Source of the DNA: Toxotes chatareus
Lineage: Eukaryota > Chordata > Actinopteri > Toxotidae
Assembly (NCBI GenBank): GCA_016801885.1
Contig: CM028885.1
Location: 19,975,834-20,039,833 of the forward strand
Length of the DNA: 64,000 nt
Reading direction: 5' to 3'
Shown here: in pieces, positions 33,101-48,000 of the stretch
Position numbering within the stretch: the stretch's first letter is position 1
Layout of the letters: every line of letters begins with the position of its first letter
Notes under the pieces: model-generated
Database searches by the model: none
Told to the model about the DNA's origin: nothing
The model's input: the letters and a program-made list of their open reading frames with translations, nothing else
Program-made: the position numbers and the translations under genes

Positions 33101-36100
33101 GAAGGGCTTTTGCCAGTTGGAGCCTCGGAGCTCACCAGGCTCCAAAGCATGTAGGGCAACTATCCGAAGGTCGTTGCACAAATATGATCAGGATGTTTGG
33201 AGGAATATACGTCTTCTGTGCTGATGCAAACCAAAAGGCAGTGTGCAACAGATAGAGAAGAGTTCAGGGTGGACCTCAGGAGATGCAGACAGCTTTTGTA
33301 TTTGCAGTGCACAGAGCCCCCCATATTTTCACATGCCCGTTGTCAGCACTTTAACGCCTCCAGCGATGGCTAGCAGGCATGACTGCATCTCTGTTATGGT
33401 GTCGCTGTGTAAGGAAGCTCTTTTAGAAAGTTCCTTTGCTGTTTGGCCGCGGTTGTCATGGTTGTCAACCCTTATATGTAACGAGTCGGTGGATGCTTGT
33501 ACGTTTGTTGTCAATACTCTCGCAGATGTTGTGGCTCTATTTATTCAGCACGTAAGTGGGACAATGTTAAGTTCAGCTTCTGTCTAGTGTAACCTACAAA
33601 TTATGCATCGCTTCATAACTGCTACTCTTTTGAAAGTCAAAAACAGCAACATTATGCTGTATGTCCTAGCTTATAGGCAGGGCAGAGCGTGTGCACTCTC
33701 CCATGAGGTCACAGTATAATTTTAATTATTTTATACACTGTTGTATAAGGTATTATACTGAGTCCATTTATATGTTCTGTATCCCAGAGGTTAATTGATG
33801 ATTTGTGTAAATGGGGATTAATCCCCGGTGAAACGCTTTGGGATAAGCAGATGATGTCATCCCTGAGCCTTTTGTGCTGAAGGAAGGGACTCGCCGCGTG
33901 AGCCCTGGCTGTCCCTCTCATTTCATTTTAATGAATAGCAAGACGTCTCACACACAGAGGGCCGCGAAAAGCAGGGTGCTGCATGCCGAACGCTGTGCTA
34001 ATCTGCTTCTATCGGACGTCCTGAGAGACGACAAAGAGCTGGACCGGTCAGCAAGCAACTGGCAAAAGTTTGAACAGTTTATTAAGTGCGATGAAACCTA
34101 ATAGCTCACAGCTCAGTTCCCCTACTCTCTTTCAAATCGACCATCCGGTGTTGCCACAGGTTGCGCGTAAATGATGGATGAGTTGTAGTAAATTGGCATT
34201 AGTATTCCTATCACAGCCCATGGTGAATAAAACCAGAGATGACTAATGCGAGGCAGGGGAGTTAGAAAACAAGAGCCGGGCCAGGGATTGCAGCATCGCA
34301 TCCACCGAAGCACGCTGAGCAGACATTTAACGCTGGTGATCTGGGCCTTTGGTCTCACTTCACAGAGCGGGTGAACAAAACCACTCACAACTCGGCGTTT
34401 GTTTTCTCTAGCAGATTGGATTATGGTAATGGAGACCAAACATCTGATCTCAATTCTGTATGGCTGTAGATATCAGATGTCTCATACTGTTTGGAAATCC
34501 ACTTTCCCCCTGATATGTGAGAGAAGGGCTCCAATTTGCCCAGAGACTGACTCCATCATGTGTTTTGCCCCTGGATGGCAAAGACAGAAACATCTATAAA
34601 ACTGAAATTTGTGTACCAGAGCGTAGCTAACAATAGGTTGCTGCAATCTCTCATGTTTGGATTAGTATCATCTGTGCACCTTCAACCCTGTCTAACCCTG
34701 CACAGAGGGAGTTAAGCCTCGGCTGCAACGTGACTCCATGCATGGCCGGGGGTTATGCCTTGGGAAATGGACGATAATTCTTACTTAATTTAAATGGTCT
34801 GACGAATGTTCCTGCTGGATTATCCATACTGTAAAGTGGAGCTGTCAGATGGGCTGCAGGAAGGGCCGGCATAATATGGCAGAACAGCAGAGGAGCTGTC
34901 CTCTTCTTCTCTACTCTGATCAGTCTTTTTTGTTTGTTTCTTTCATGTCGTGTTATTGGAATAGTTGGACATTTTGGGAAACACACTTATTCTGGCGGAG
35001 ACTTAGATGACAGGATACCGTTCCATTAAATGTAAGCCAGTTAGCTTAGCTTAGCACAAAGACTGGAAACGGGTGGAAACAGCTAGCCCGGTTCTGTCCA
35101 AAGCTAACAACACTTAAAAACTCTAAAGTTTATATCTTGTTTGTTTAATCTGGATGAAAAAACAAGTGTAAACAATTTTACATGACGTTGTTTGTCGGGT
35201 GATTTTAGCCAGGCACACTAACTTCCTGGAGTCTCGGCTGGTTCCCAAGAAATAGTCTGTCGCATAACAGCTAAGGCTCATTTCAACTTCAATTTTTGTG
35301 TGAATGAATTAAATGAGATATAGCATCTTAATCAGTGAGCTTTAGAGGTGTTGGACTTTTTTTTACCTTTGGACAGAGCCAGTCTCGCTTTTTCCCCTCT
35401 GTTTCCTGTCTTTTTGCTAAGCTTGGCAAAAAAAAAAAAGAAAAAAAAAGAAAATGCCGCTTTAAATTTAACGAGCTGATATTAGATTGGTACTGATCTC
35501 CTCAACTCTCCGCTAGAATCAAAAAAGCCTATTTCCCAAAACGATTTCTTTAACAGCTCTGCTTTGAGAACGTGGATTGCTCATGCATGACCTAGAAACA
35601 TTGCACAGAGGCTTCTGGCCGCATTTCACATTCAAGATAGAACACTAATTGGAAAATACCCAATTTCCTCAGTGCATAACATCTCTCCCATCTCGTGGCC
35701 CATCTCTCAGCTGTGTTTTCAGACTTTGCTGGAGGGGATCTGCTGTTTTTTTTTGAAAGCGTAGCCTCCAGTCAAACGCAGCACTGTTCTCGCACTGAGA
35801 CAGTGACTGGGCTTGGCTCCCGTCAAGGCTGAGCATCGTTCGTCATCAGACTTACAGACATGATGACTTGTATTTGGAGTTTTTGTGCCACTGCACTGTT
35901 GATAAATCCAACAAGCTTCACACATCATTGAATCCATCTTTGATGGGGGCAAATAGAAAGGCTGAAGAGGAGGTTATGACTAACAGATTTCACTGTTTCA
36001 TGTCATGTCTCTGAAACTTCTCCCCCGATGACCAGACTGCTCGGAAATCCGCAGTCTCAAGGGGAAAGCGGCTGGGTCGTTTTCAGGTGTGTCAACATCT

Positions 36101-39100
36101 GCCCATGCTATATGTTTGTCACTATATGGGTAATGGGATAAAGTCACTGATAGGAGAGGTGATTTCAGCCATATTGCTGTGGCTGTTAGCTCCGTCTCTG
36201 CTCAGTTTTGAAATGCTGAATCACATGTGTACAAGCATCTGTTTTTGATTTGTTCCGTCCCTCTCACTCCCCTGCCTCATACTCTCCTCTTCCCTTCCCC
36301 TTTTCCGTCCTCCCTGCCTTCCTCTGTGTGCGGGGGCAGACTTCTGGTCGCGGCTGGGCCAGAACCGGGTCTCGGGACGGGGTCAGGAAATGCGTCAGTC
36401 TTCGCCGATATTAACAGCAGGCTCAGAGTAAAGGGCAAAACCCCGGGGAGAAGGTGTGTGTGTGGGGAGGTTGCTGACTCCCCCGTTATGACGTGCAGCC
36501 CTGAGTCACAACATAAATCCCTTAAACACCCTTAAACGACTTTCAGCTTTAAGAAAACTCAAATGTCAGTCCAGCACTGCTCACAAAGAGAAGACGATTT
36601 ATTATTTACATTTCTTTATTTCACCAATTTACAGAAATGCTATAAGTGAAGACACGTGCCGTTCATTGGTTTTTAGTAGGTGGAATAAAGGGTTTTTCAT
36701 GGTGCTGAAATGAGTAGACGATTGATAGGAATTTTTATTATCTTCAGTTTATGTACCTGGTTCCAGCTTCTCAAATGTTCTGTTTTTATATTATTGTAAA
36801 GCAGAGCTGTAACAGTTAGTTGATAATTTGATTAGTTGCCAAGTACTTTAATAATAGATGAATCATTTGGGGTCATTTTTCAAGCTAAGCGTCTAATCTC
36901 ATGGTTCCTGGTCATCAAAGTGGGCAATTTGCTGCTTTCCCTCATCTTACGTTATACTAAATTGAAGTAATGTGAAGAAAACATTTTGGGTTCTGGGAAA
37001 TTAAAACTAAGGCTTATTTTTATTTAGCAATGATTTCCAAAAGTCCAAGCTGATGTCTTCCAATAGTTTGTTTTGTCCAGTCAACGGTCCAAAACCCCAA
37101 ATGACTGACTCACTATCAGGTAACACAAAAACACCCCATCATATCTTCACAACTGAGAAGCTGGACGAGGTACTTTTGCTTGAAAAATGACTCATTAATT
37201 GATTAATTGATTATCAGACTAGCAGATTCATTATCTGTAAGTCGACTAAACAATGAATCAAGTCAGCTCTAATTAAGTTCTGAGCTTTGTAACAGCAGCT
37301 CTCATCAAGCTGCGGGGGGGATGCACGCAGGAGGTGTAACGTTGCCATGGAGACAGTGAGCTACACCTTGAGCCCTGTTTATTTAGGCCACGTTTCTTGA
37401 CATTTTGGTGAATCCGCACCACAAAAAAGCCTTCTGCTGTCAAACATCGGACGTGCCGCGTCCTCGTCAAGTGCTGATTGCTGTAGTGTGTTTTATCAGG
37501 TTTTTATTTGTTCAGTTATGACCCTGAGAAGAAGAGAAGAGGTGCACTGGTGTCCCGAGCACTGCCTGTATCACCTGTACTACAAACCTCTGCGGACTGA
37601 TGGTTGGCAGCGTGTTTTCTGACTTTAAACTCCACTTTTCTCTCTAACAGCTCCTTAAATTTTCAGCTGTTGAACAAGAGTTTGGTAAACATTATTTCAA
37701 GTTCTTTCTGTCGACCTGTCTGCATTTACTAAACAGACAGATTTTGCGTTTGCAATTTCGCGTTCCACTTAACTCATTTTTCATTGTTTTCTCACCGTTG
37801 TTGATGTCGGTTGTGGCGCTCTCTGGAGAGTGTGGTTTGGTGAAGAGACCAATGAGCCGTGACTCGGCTTCATTTTTTCTCACAGAACTGTATAATTCTG
37901 CTCTTTTCTTTCCTCACTCCGAGTCTGGCAGAACAGCTGTGGCTGTAAATCTCCAGAGAGCGATTTTCAGTGCCATGTTTCAGCATTGTTAACTGAGGAC
38001 AGGAGGCTAACCCACACTTCACTTTGCTGCACACAGCCATTGTCTTTTGCACATCAAGTGTCACTGTTGATTTTTCTGCTGTCATGCCGTTGTTGCGTTT
38101 CTCTCACACAGTTTTTTGGGTTTGCCAAAGAAATTTAGCAAAGAAGCAAAGCAGCTATTGTCTTTCCTCTCATCGACATGTAAGCGTCCCATCCCAGATT
38201 GAGCAACAAAAAAATGAACGGCAAACTTTGCCATCCTTGTTTTCTCTGTATGCTCCCTCCTTTGTCTCCTTGTTATGCTTCCTCATTTGATAGTGTCAGG
38301 GTCCGGTTAGGTCTCTCCTGGTTGACACAGGAGTAACGTCAACATTCAGGTCCATGGACTGATGGGAAGGGGTCAGAGGTCATGGAGGAGAGCCAGAGAC
38401 TGACGTCAGGGGCACGCTGCTGACTTCAGACCAGAGGAAACACCTGGGGGGAAGCCCAGAAGGAAGTGACGGGACCCAGCACCTCTCCTGTTGCCTTTCA
38501 CGGTTCCGTTTCAGTCAGCTGAACTGACACTGTGACATTCACATGATCGATGGGTGGTCACCAGCACCACATGCTACTGTAAAATCTTTGTTGTTTTTCG
38601 AGTGTGTCCCCAGGGCAGTTTGATTTGAATGGTTTAATTTTCAAACGTAAAACAGCAGACTTCACAGCGAAAGGGACGTCAGCAGCATAATTCACATGGA
38701 GGCTGTCTGTCGCTAGAGCTGTTGTTTCTACGAGCTCCATCTCTCAAGCTTCTAGACAGGAAAAGAGCTGAACGCTTCACACGTCTGGTATGTCTTTCTA
38801 GTGCAAGCCAAGCTGCATGTTTAGCCCACAAAAATGCCGGGAAGACTCCCAGCTCAGCCCCACCACGGCCGGACACATCACGCCTGTGTGGGGATTTCAC
38901 AGAGCTATTTCACCAAAATGTCAGGGTGTTACACCGTAGGATTGGCTCACTGTGAGCGCCGCTCTATTCTGCACCAGTTTTTTGTTGTTGTTTTCTTTTT
39001 TTTCTACTCTGGCACTCTGCTGTGCTGCCTAGAAAAAGGCTGCGAGAAGCACCACGTCTGTAGGCTTTATTGTCCTCCTCCCTTCAATGGAACATTGTCC

Positions 39101-42100
39101 AGGCTAGTTCTCACAGCCCAGGCCTCTTCTGAATCCTCTGTGTGTGTGTGTTCGTGTTCTTTCTTTCGTCTCCTTCGTCCCGAATATCTTCATTGACATT
39201 TTTGTGTGTTGGAGTCATCTCGGACCACCCTCAGTTAGTATAAACCTGCGCCGCCAGCCGAGACCTCTCATATCCTGACCTTTCTTTGGCCTGTCAGCCT
39301 CTCTTCCGCTTACCCCTCTCCCAATGATCAACAGCGTCCCACTCCCCACCCACTCTCACAATGCTGCTGTTACGTCGTACACGTCCTCTTGTATCCTACT
39401 GTATATAATAATAAACACACAATCTGAGACTGTCCATTCAAGTCTGTTTCCCTTGTGATGATACACAGGAAGCGCTCGCAGACCAAACTCATTCACTTCG
39501 TACTGCAGGAGTGGTGTAAACTCTACACAGCATTGTTGTGCTTAAAGGGTTAATCTCTGTCACGTTTCTTCTACACGACCATCTTTGTTAGCTCCCTGTA
39601 TGAATTGCCGTTTCCCCATGGTGGCCTAATTGCACGACCCCTACCCCCCAACTACCTATTTAATGAGGGATGGATGGAGCTGGCGTTGCATTGTGTGCAC
39701 CCACTACACCCAACTGGTTTGTCAGAAAGCCTGATTGCATTTTAAATCCTTCTCACTGTTATGTGCCAAATCTTACAATCATGCAGTGGTAAGATGTTCT
39801 TCTCCGTCTTGATTGCCCCAAAGTTTACAGCGCTCCCCAGACCTGGACTGGGGTTTTAGGTTATTTAAATCAGTATTGTCTAATTAGCCTCGTTAGTGGC
39901 TAAGCAAAGTCGGTCTGGCACTTTGATCCATATTGAAATTACTACAGGATGCAAATTTTGTACAATCATTTATGGTCTCCAGAGGATGAATCGCTCAGAT
40001 TTTGGTGACCACCTGACTTTTCCTCTGGAACCACTCTGAGGTTTCAGGCTTTGTGTGAAATTTCTGGGCAACTGTAAAATGATTTATAAATGAAATATGG
40101 TTCAGACATTCATTCTCCTCAGACGATTAATTGTAGTACCCCGACTTTTCATCCTGCGCCATAATTTATCCAAAAGTTGCATTAATCACCACAAACACTA
40201 CCTATCAAATTCCATTGTTTTTGAACGTTTTTGTTGAAAAACCTTTCTGAAAGCTCACAGCAACTTCAAACTTTCATACCACTTTTCTGAAAATAAGTAC
40301 TTTTAGGTAACTCGTACCTGAAACTAATATGACTTCTGGCCAAATGTTAAACCTTTCTGTGTTTCCCCTAAGCAGCTTTCAGGTTCTTGGTTTGTTTTAT
40401 GTTTTGCTCTCTGGTATTACCCTAGCATTGCTCAAGAGGAGCTGAAAGATACTGCGGTTTGTTAAAAAACAATCTGAACGTGATATTATGTGAAGTCCAG
40501 TTACAGACTGTTGCATCACACCCGCTCCTCTCCCCCCCTTCGATCGATCTGCGGCGGTGGTTTTCGTTCTCGCTGATGTTTTATCCATTAAAGAGCTGAA
40601 AGTGAAAAGGGGTTGGGGGGGGCGGGGGGGTTGCTGTTTCATTCTGTGCTGGTATCAAAGTGGGAGCTGTTGTTTATGACTTCACCGCCGACCCCCAACA
40701 ACTCAAGGTCACGCAGGACTCGCTGGACACGTTCCCGTTCATTGTCTGTCTTTTTTCAGCTACATTCCTCTTCAGCTTCCAAGAACTGCACTGTCAGCAG
40801 GAAGTTCAGAAAGAGAGCAACACACGGCTGCTTCCAAGTTTACTGTAAATACTGGACGCCGAAATTGACAGTTGCGTTTATAGAAACCTCTGCCTCACCC
40901 TCTCCTCCTCTCTGAGTATATTGTCTTATCATATGCAGAATATTTAGCTTTTTGTCTGGACAGAGTGTCATCAGTTGTTGCTAACTGATCCCTATAATCT
41001 CTGGCCCTGTGGTTGTAGTGCTCAGTACAGACTGGGGATTTATCAGTAGCTAATACAGCTCTGACCACAAAGCTTCAGAGGCTTTCAGGAACATGAATGT
41101 CATGTGGAAAACTGCTCAAGGAACAAACCACAGTAAGTCTAAACTTCAAGACTAAATTGAAATCACAGTTTTAAGGACAGAGCATCCTCATGTCTGCAGC
41201 CCACTGTCAGATGCCACATCTCTGAGTTCGACTCACTTGCCTTTCTGCAGCTGACACAATGAAATGTCTGTAACAGTGTCCATGGGAAACGCTGGAAAAT
41301 GCCTGTAAGAGCCCTGCACAGTACCTTTCCCATCACAGTCCCAGTGTCTGTCATATAAAAGGTGCTTAAAAATCAGGTGTTGATAGAATTGGATAATTTG
41401 TTTTGTTTTGACTCTCTTTACAGGTGTGTTTTAAGAATAGGGCTGCAACTGCAACAACTGTTATTATTGATAAAGGTGATGATTATTTTTATTATTACTT
41501 CAGCAATCTTTTAGTTTATAAAATGTCAGAACATGGGGATGAAGTTCGATCACAATTTCTCAGAACCCAAGATGATCCGTCAGTCCAAAACCCAAAGATA
41601 ATTTATTTGAATTTACAGTGATGTAAAACAGCAAAATCCTTATCTTTGATGATTATGGTGAGCCATAAATCACTTAAGATTATTTATCACTTAAGATCTG
41701 TTAATCCTAATTTCTCTCGACAACAGAATATCTTATATATTCAAAGATTTAATCTCATTATAACCAAACAGATGTTCATTATACCAAACTGCTTTGTAAA
41801 GTTGTATTGTGACTTTAAATTAATTTTGTGCAGCATCAAATATTTTGCACCTCATTTGATCACCCAGTAGAATGAGCTTTATATTGTCAACTTTAACAAT
41901 AGAATCACAAAACTGTGGTCAGCATGTATCTGATAATGCTAAAAAAAAACTGCACACCTCTGTTTGAGATTTAACTTCCCAAAGCCCAAAGTGACACCGT
42001 CCACTTTTTATTCCTCCAACTTTGACTGACACCCAGATCCCTCATGGATGAACAGAGTAATGGGGCTGTAATCAAGTTAAACAGACTGAGATGCTCTGAA

Positions 42101-45032
42101 AAGATGCTTTTTAGAGGCTTAAGTCCTTTTTATTACTGTCTTCGGCACTGAAATCCATCCAGCTGTCTGACTACATAATGAAAGGCGATATTGTGCAGAA
42201 GACGTCTGTTCCGAAGCTGACCCATAGTTAAAGCTTTGAAATATTAGTGGAAAGGCTGACACAGGAAAGAAAAGCCTCACAGATCCAACTCCCGTGTAGC
42301 AGGGGAGAAACTTTCTGCCACATTACGGGAATCAGGGTTTATAACTGTGGAGTCCAGGCATGTGCTTCGACACATCCGTCCATATTCTAGACGCAAGCAG
42401 AAGAATTATACTTTAATATTTCTTTAACAACTCTGGCTTCACTTGGGACTTGTACCCTTAAATCAGTCTGAGCAGAAGCTAAAATTAGATAATCCAAATG
42501 TTTTGCCGTTTGTCTGCTGCACAAATCCCTGAGCCAGACGAGTTATGAATGGAAACAGCCTTACTGAGTGTTATAAAACAATCTCAGTGGATGACTTCAA
42601 TGAAAAGAAAATGTGCATGATTTGTACTTGAAAGGGCCTTTTATCATCTGGTGACTGTCTTTAGCTCATGCAAATGTGTTTATTTGCTTTGATCGAAAAT
42701 TATGTGAATATGAATATGTCCTTGTCTTAGAGTAGACTGAAGTTTCTCTGTGTTGTCCTGGTGGATCTGTCTGGACTGACTTACTTTGAGTTTGAACAGA
42801 CTAGGTTTTGAAAAAAGGAGCGGGAAAGGCCTCCTCAGCTGTTGCTGTTGCTGTTGGTCAGCAGCGGTCTGTCTCTCTCTGGCTGTGAAACAAACAGGGG
42901 AAACATGCTCTGTTGGTTTTTTTTTTTTTTTCTTTTGGCAGCCGACCTTACTTCTTGTTTGTGTGTAGCCCTGTGCTGCCCGAGCCCGGGGTGTGATCAG
43001 ACCTCAGGGGGGGTGGGGGGGCTGAGGGCAGCTGCTGTCTCCCTGGGGGTCGGGTTACTCTCACGGGGTCGCTGCAGGGTCAGGAGTCAGGGTTTGGCAG
43101 CCGCTATCTACTGTATGTGTGCACGAGTCACTGAGGTGTGAAAGGGCTGCTACTACATTAACTTTAGGCTACGAGTGAAGTCCTGTGGTTTGCGAGTGAT
43201 CGCGTCATCTGAATTTGTCAGATGTTTTTTTTTTTTTAGTCGGTCCAACTTTGGTCCAGACTGAAATGTCTCCTCCTATATCAGATGGATTGCCTTGAAG
43301 TTTTGCACAGACCTTAATTATCCTCAGAGGATAAATCAAACTGACTTTGCTGATCCCCTGACCTTTCCTCTAGCGCCATCATCAGGTCACACTTTTCCGT
43401 GTGTCCAGCACCTTGGACACATCTGTACTTTGTGTTTAGTGGACATTAGCATTAAAAAGTCGAGTTGAAGTGAAACCCTGAATCTGACTGATTTTCGTTC
43501 TTGGACTTTTTCCTTGGATGTATCAACGAACAACCCTGGCAGGAGTTTTTTTTTTTTTTTTTTTTGCAGGAATAAGCTTTGGCTGCAGAAGCTTTGTTTG
43601 ATTTGAGTGTTTCTGCAGAAGAATGCCTCTCTGTTCTTGTTCTCTTTATATGCACATTGCGAAGATGGGATTCATCTGCTCAGCTTAAGTGGGAATGTTA
43701 TCCCTGTTATGTGCTCAGGGACTGCTGGGCCTGCCTGCCTGCCTGCCTGGCTGCTTTACTGCCTGGGAACCGTTGGTCGTTGGACAGCGCCAGAACTAAT
43801 GTATCTCGCCAAGGGAGGGTCTGAAAAATATGCACACATGTTGTTCAAGGTCCAACAGGACGCTAACAGGCTGATGCAGGAGGAGGAGTTGAAACAGCAG
43901 AGAGAGCATCTGATTATTGTTTGAGTGGTTTTCTTTCTGTAGAAAAGCTTCAGTAGATAAACAAAATGTGTGACGATCGGTTTGAAAAGACAGATGTATT
44001 CATCCTCCAGAAAGCGTTGCTTTATTTCCATGAAAGCAGAATGTTCTTAAAGGGACATTCCGCCAATTTTACACCAGCTCCTCCTGTCCACATGTCTAAT
44101 TGTCCTTGGTTAAGACACTGAACTCAGTTGGACAGACCAGCACCTTGCATGGTAGCTCATTGATTGTGGTGTTTTATAGAATGAAAGTCCAATTATTAAG
44201 CACTTTTATAAAAGCACAATATAAATGTAGCCATTTACCATTTGAATATATAAAATACAGGACATTGTCGGTTTAGGCTGGCCTCTGATATGGTTGTGGG
44301 TTGTTTTGCTATGCTAAATCAGCTGGTAAAACCAGAAATAAAATTTCTGTTCTCATTTTTCTTATTGCTTTTTGTGAACTAGTTTAATAACTCTTGGTTT
44401 TCCTGTGCGGTCAATGTGTCAAATGAAGATCTAACCATCATTCCAAAGGAGAAAATTATGGGGAAGACTCATCTCAGCATTTATAATTGTCATCTATAAA
44501 GATGGTTAACACTGGCATTAATCAGTGAGTCCTTTCAGTGATAGCATTGGCCTTTAAAAAGTCATTAGTTAAGCCTTTGTTTTAAACACTTGGCACATTT
44601 ATTTTAAATGTTGCTTCTGTTATTGGCTTTAGTGCATAACATGAACACCAAAAGTGTTTTTGACTTTGTTTTTCCAGTGTTGTTGGGGCCGCTGACACCC
44701 CGAGCTCCCAGGATTTTTTTTTTTTTAATGGATTTATGTGCTGTGGTCTGCGGTGTGCAGAGAAGCACCACACGGCCAACCCATGAGCATGGAGCAGGGA
44801 GAGTTTGCGGGGGTGTGGCAGGGAAGATGGAGGAGGAAGACGAGCAGGAGGTGTAGGGAGCAGACAGGCAAAAGTTCACCCACAGCAGGCAGACTGGTCA
44901 TCTGAGGTGGAGCGCTCAACCCGTCGCCAGACTAGATATCTCCTTCAGTTAAAAAAAACAGCAGGAGTGTTGATTTTGGAGCCGTCGTGTGCATTCAGGA
45001 GAGAGGAATATGTTGGCCAGACTCAAGTTCTC

Positions 45033-45063
<31 letters not shown>

Positions 45064-48000
45064 TGCACTCAGACTCCTTTACCTTTCCCCTCTTTTTTCC
45101 CCTTTCCTAAATTTTTCCCTCTCATTCTTTCCAGTGCGGACAGCTTTCTGGATGAGAGATGTTCTGATCCAGGTCTGTTACAGTAAGCTCAGCTATTGCT
45201 CCACATGCAGATACTGTAAGTTTCTGACATCCTATCCCAGCTCAGGCTTTGGGGGATTCCTTACAGTGAAGCCACAGCAGCACATGGTGTGTGTTTTCAT
45301 AATTTGATACTCATGCAACACTGACACCTTGCTGTCTTCAGTCTGTCACTATAAAAAAAATTGGTCTATACTAGTTACTGGACTCAAATACAATAATCGT
45401 TTCCTCTGCTGGCTCCCTCTGTTCCTGGTTCCTGCTCGGCCCATAGATTTTACTCTTGGATGGCATCTTGAAAATAAAACTCACTTTTTTAGGCTCTGCA
45501 AACGTTTTACAAGCACGACCTTGTTTGCAGGTCCGGGTGTCCCATCAACAGTTTCACATATGTCTCCGAAACACAGCCCTCTCATTGATTTTAAAGAAAG
45601 CCGGTCTGCTGTGGTGAACAGTCGCATGCGAGTGCACATTCCTGGTGGATAACTTTTTAACATGAATGCTTTATTTCTGATTTTTACAGATTACATATAC
45701 ACCATATACACCTGTTTTTACTCCTTTTTACTCCTTGGTCGTTGTACAAATTTAAAAATGAGCTATAACTGGTATATGGCAGTCTTTCTTGTTTTTGGAC
45801 ACAGCCGGGCGAGCTGTTTCCACCTGTTTCCAAGAAACGGAGTAAGAATGTTTCCCGAAATGTGGAACCGATAGCGCTGGAGTGCAGTGGAGGTTCGCTT
45901 CTTCCAAACTGAACTTGCACGACTGAAATGCTGGAAAACTGTTGGTGAACACATGAATCTAATCTAATTTGCATTTCAGAGGCTTTTCTTTGCAGGCAAC
46001 AACAAAACTGAACAGAATTAGCCTAATATAGTTCATTTCTCAGTGCTGGATTATTCTATTTATGCCCTTCTGGTTAACGGTAGATTAAGGATGTCTGTCA
46101 TATAAATGTGGTTTTGTTGGGTGTTTTTTTTTTTTTTTTTAAAGAACCTTTCATGCAGACGGAGCTGTCCTTCTCTCAGCTTGAATTAGCTCCTGTCCTT
46201 GTCGGTGGTTTATGAGGCCTCTCATTGTGTAGAGGGAGGGTACACATATGCCCTTCTGCTAAAGTAGACCCAGTTTTTTTTTTGGCTTTTTCAAGAGAAC
46301 AAGCTCGGTTAGGTGGCAGTTAGGTCAGTCACTGCTGATTTAGTCACTGGGGCTTCACTGACAGCCCCCAGGGCAGCGTGGGGGGGGGGTTGCCTTTCAT
46401 CCTGGCAGATTCGGGTGGCACAATGTCGTGTACACACTGTAATATTCAGAGAATAAGTGAAGTACAACATTTCTGTTTTATTAAATAGTGAAATAATTTT
46501 GTAGTTTTCTTTCCCTGAGCTTAGAGCAGTTTGTCAGTTGTGTTTTTGCAGTTCAAAATCTGACTTTTTCACACAGCCCCGTCTCTGGTGACAAAAGCTG
46601 TGGATAAACTCTCTACTGCCTGTGAGAGAGGTGCTGCCACGAATGATTATAATCATTTATGATTTTTGGTTTTATTCATTTCTAGAGCTAAATTGATAAA
46701 AGATTATCAATTAATTGTTTCAGCAGTTAGTGAGAATTTAGCAGCAGACAGTGTCTTTACAGACGTGGCAGAGATCAGACACACAAGGCCCCTGTAAGGA
46801 AAAACAGTGTGGTGGGAGTGTTGGTGGTCTCTGTAGTAAGTGCACTGAATGAGTGGGTGGGCCGGGAGGGTCGTCTGTCTGAGAGGGCAGATGAATGTTG
46901 CTGTAGGCAGAGGGTTTGATGAATGGTTGCCACTCACCTGTTTGGCTACACACTAGTATTTGGCACTGTAGGCAATCAGAGGGAGTGGTGGTGGTGGTGA
47001 AGAGCGACCTCCACTTGTGGTAGAGAAGACCACACATGTGTACATGCATAGATATACTGACAGAGCCGATGTGAGCCCCCGTCCTGTCATTGATGGATAC
47101 CACACATGCAGTACATGCTACTGCATCTTTGCATCAATGCTCAGGCCTGCAGCGCGTTATAATTGAAGCATAAGTGAGTAATTACTGCTGCAGCAGACGA
47201 GTCGCTGCCGTGAGGCCATTAGTGCAGACGTGTGTTGTTGTTGAAGCGGGTTTGAGGTTAATGCGGTGGCAGCGGCGCACTCGGCAGAGTCTGGTGCAGA
47301 AATGTGAGCAGTGTTTACAGAGCGGCCGAGCTCTCTCCTCTGTCAGAACAGAAAGCAGAGCTGTTTAAGTATGAGGAGCACATCTAAGCTTTCAAGTGGA
47401 AATAAAAGCCTGGGCTTATGAAACAATAGTCAGAGCTTTGAACACATGTTGGGGAGGGTATTATTGGAGACATCTGAACTCTCTCTGCACCTTAAATGCA
47501 TTAGGATTGGGTTACGGCAGATTACGGGGCAATGTAATTCGTAAATTATTGGGATGATGATGTAAATGTGACGCCAACTGGAAAGTGCAGAGGAGGTCAC
47601 GAGGTCTAGGTTAAGGCTGTTTACTTTCTGGATAGGCAGTGGTTGTCGCACCCCCCTATAGTTACTGGTGCTACGTCTGTCAGACTTTCTGTCCTTGCAC
47701 ATCACATGAATCAGTTTAGCGTGAAAACAGAGAAAGATCGAAATTCTCAGAACATTTTTAGACAACTTGTCCTCGATTTCAGACAGAGTTAGATGAAAGT
47801 GGGCTTCTAGATTGACATCTGCTGCTGGTGATCACCTCGTGTCTATGTTTCAGCAAATATCTGAGCAGTTTTATAGCATAGAGAAAAGCGTGAAGGTTTG
47901 AAAGAGCTGGGAGAAAATGAGTGACTTTCTTCCACAGTAGTCTGACAAACATCGACCACTAATTACACAGTAGAGCTAAATTAGATCAGTTCTCCACCCA

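Noticed and set aside
44805..45186. Overlapping open frames around the CT repeat
   Set aside because: Frames arise from the low-complexity CT tract; no protein-like content.
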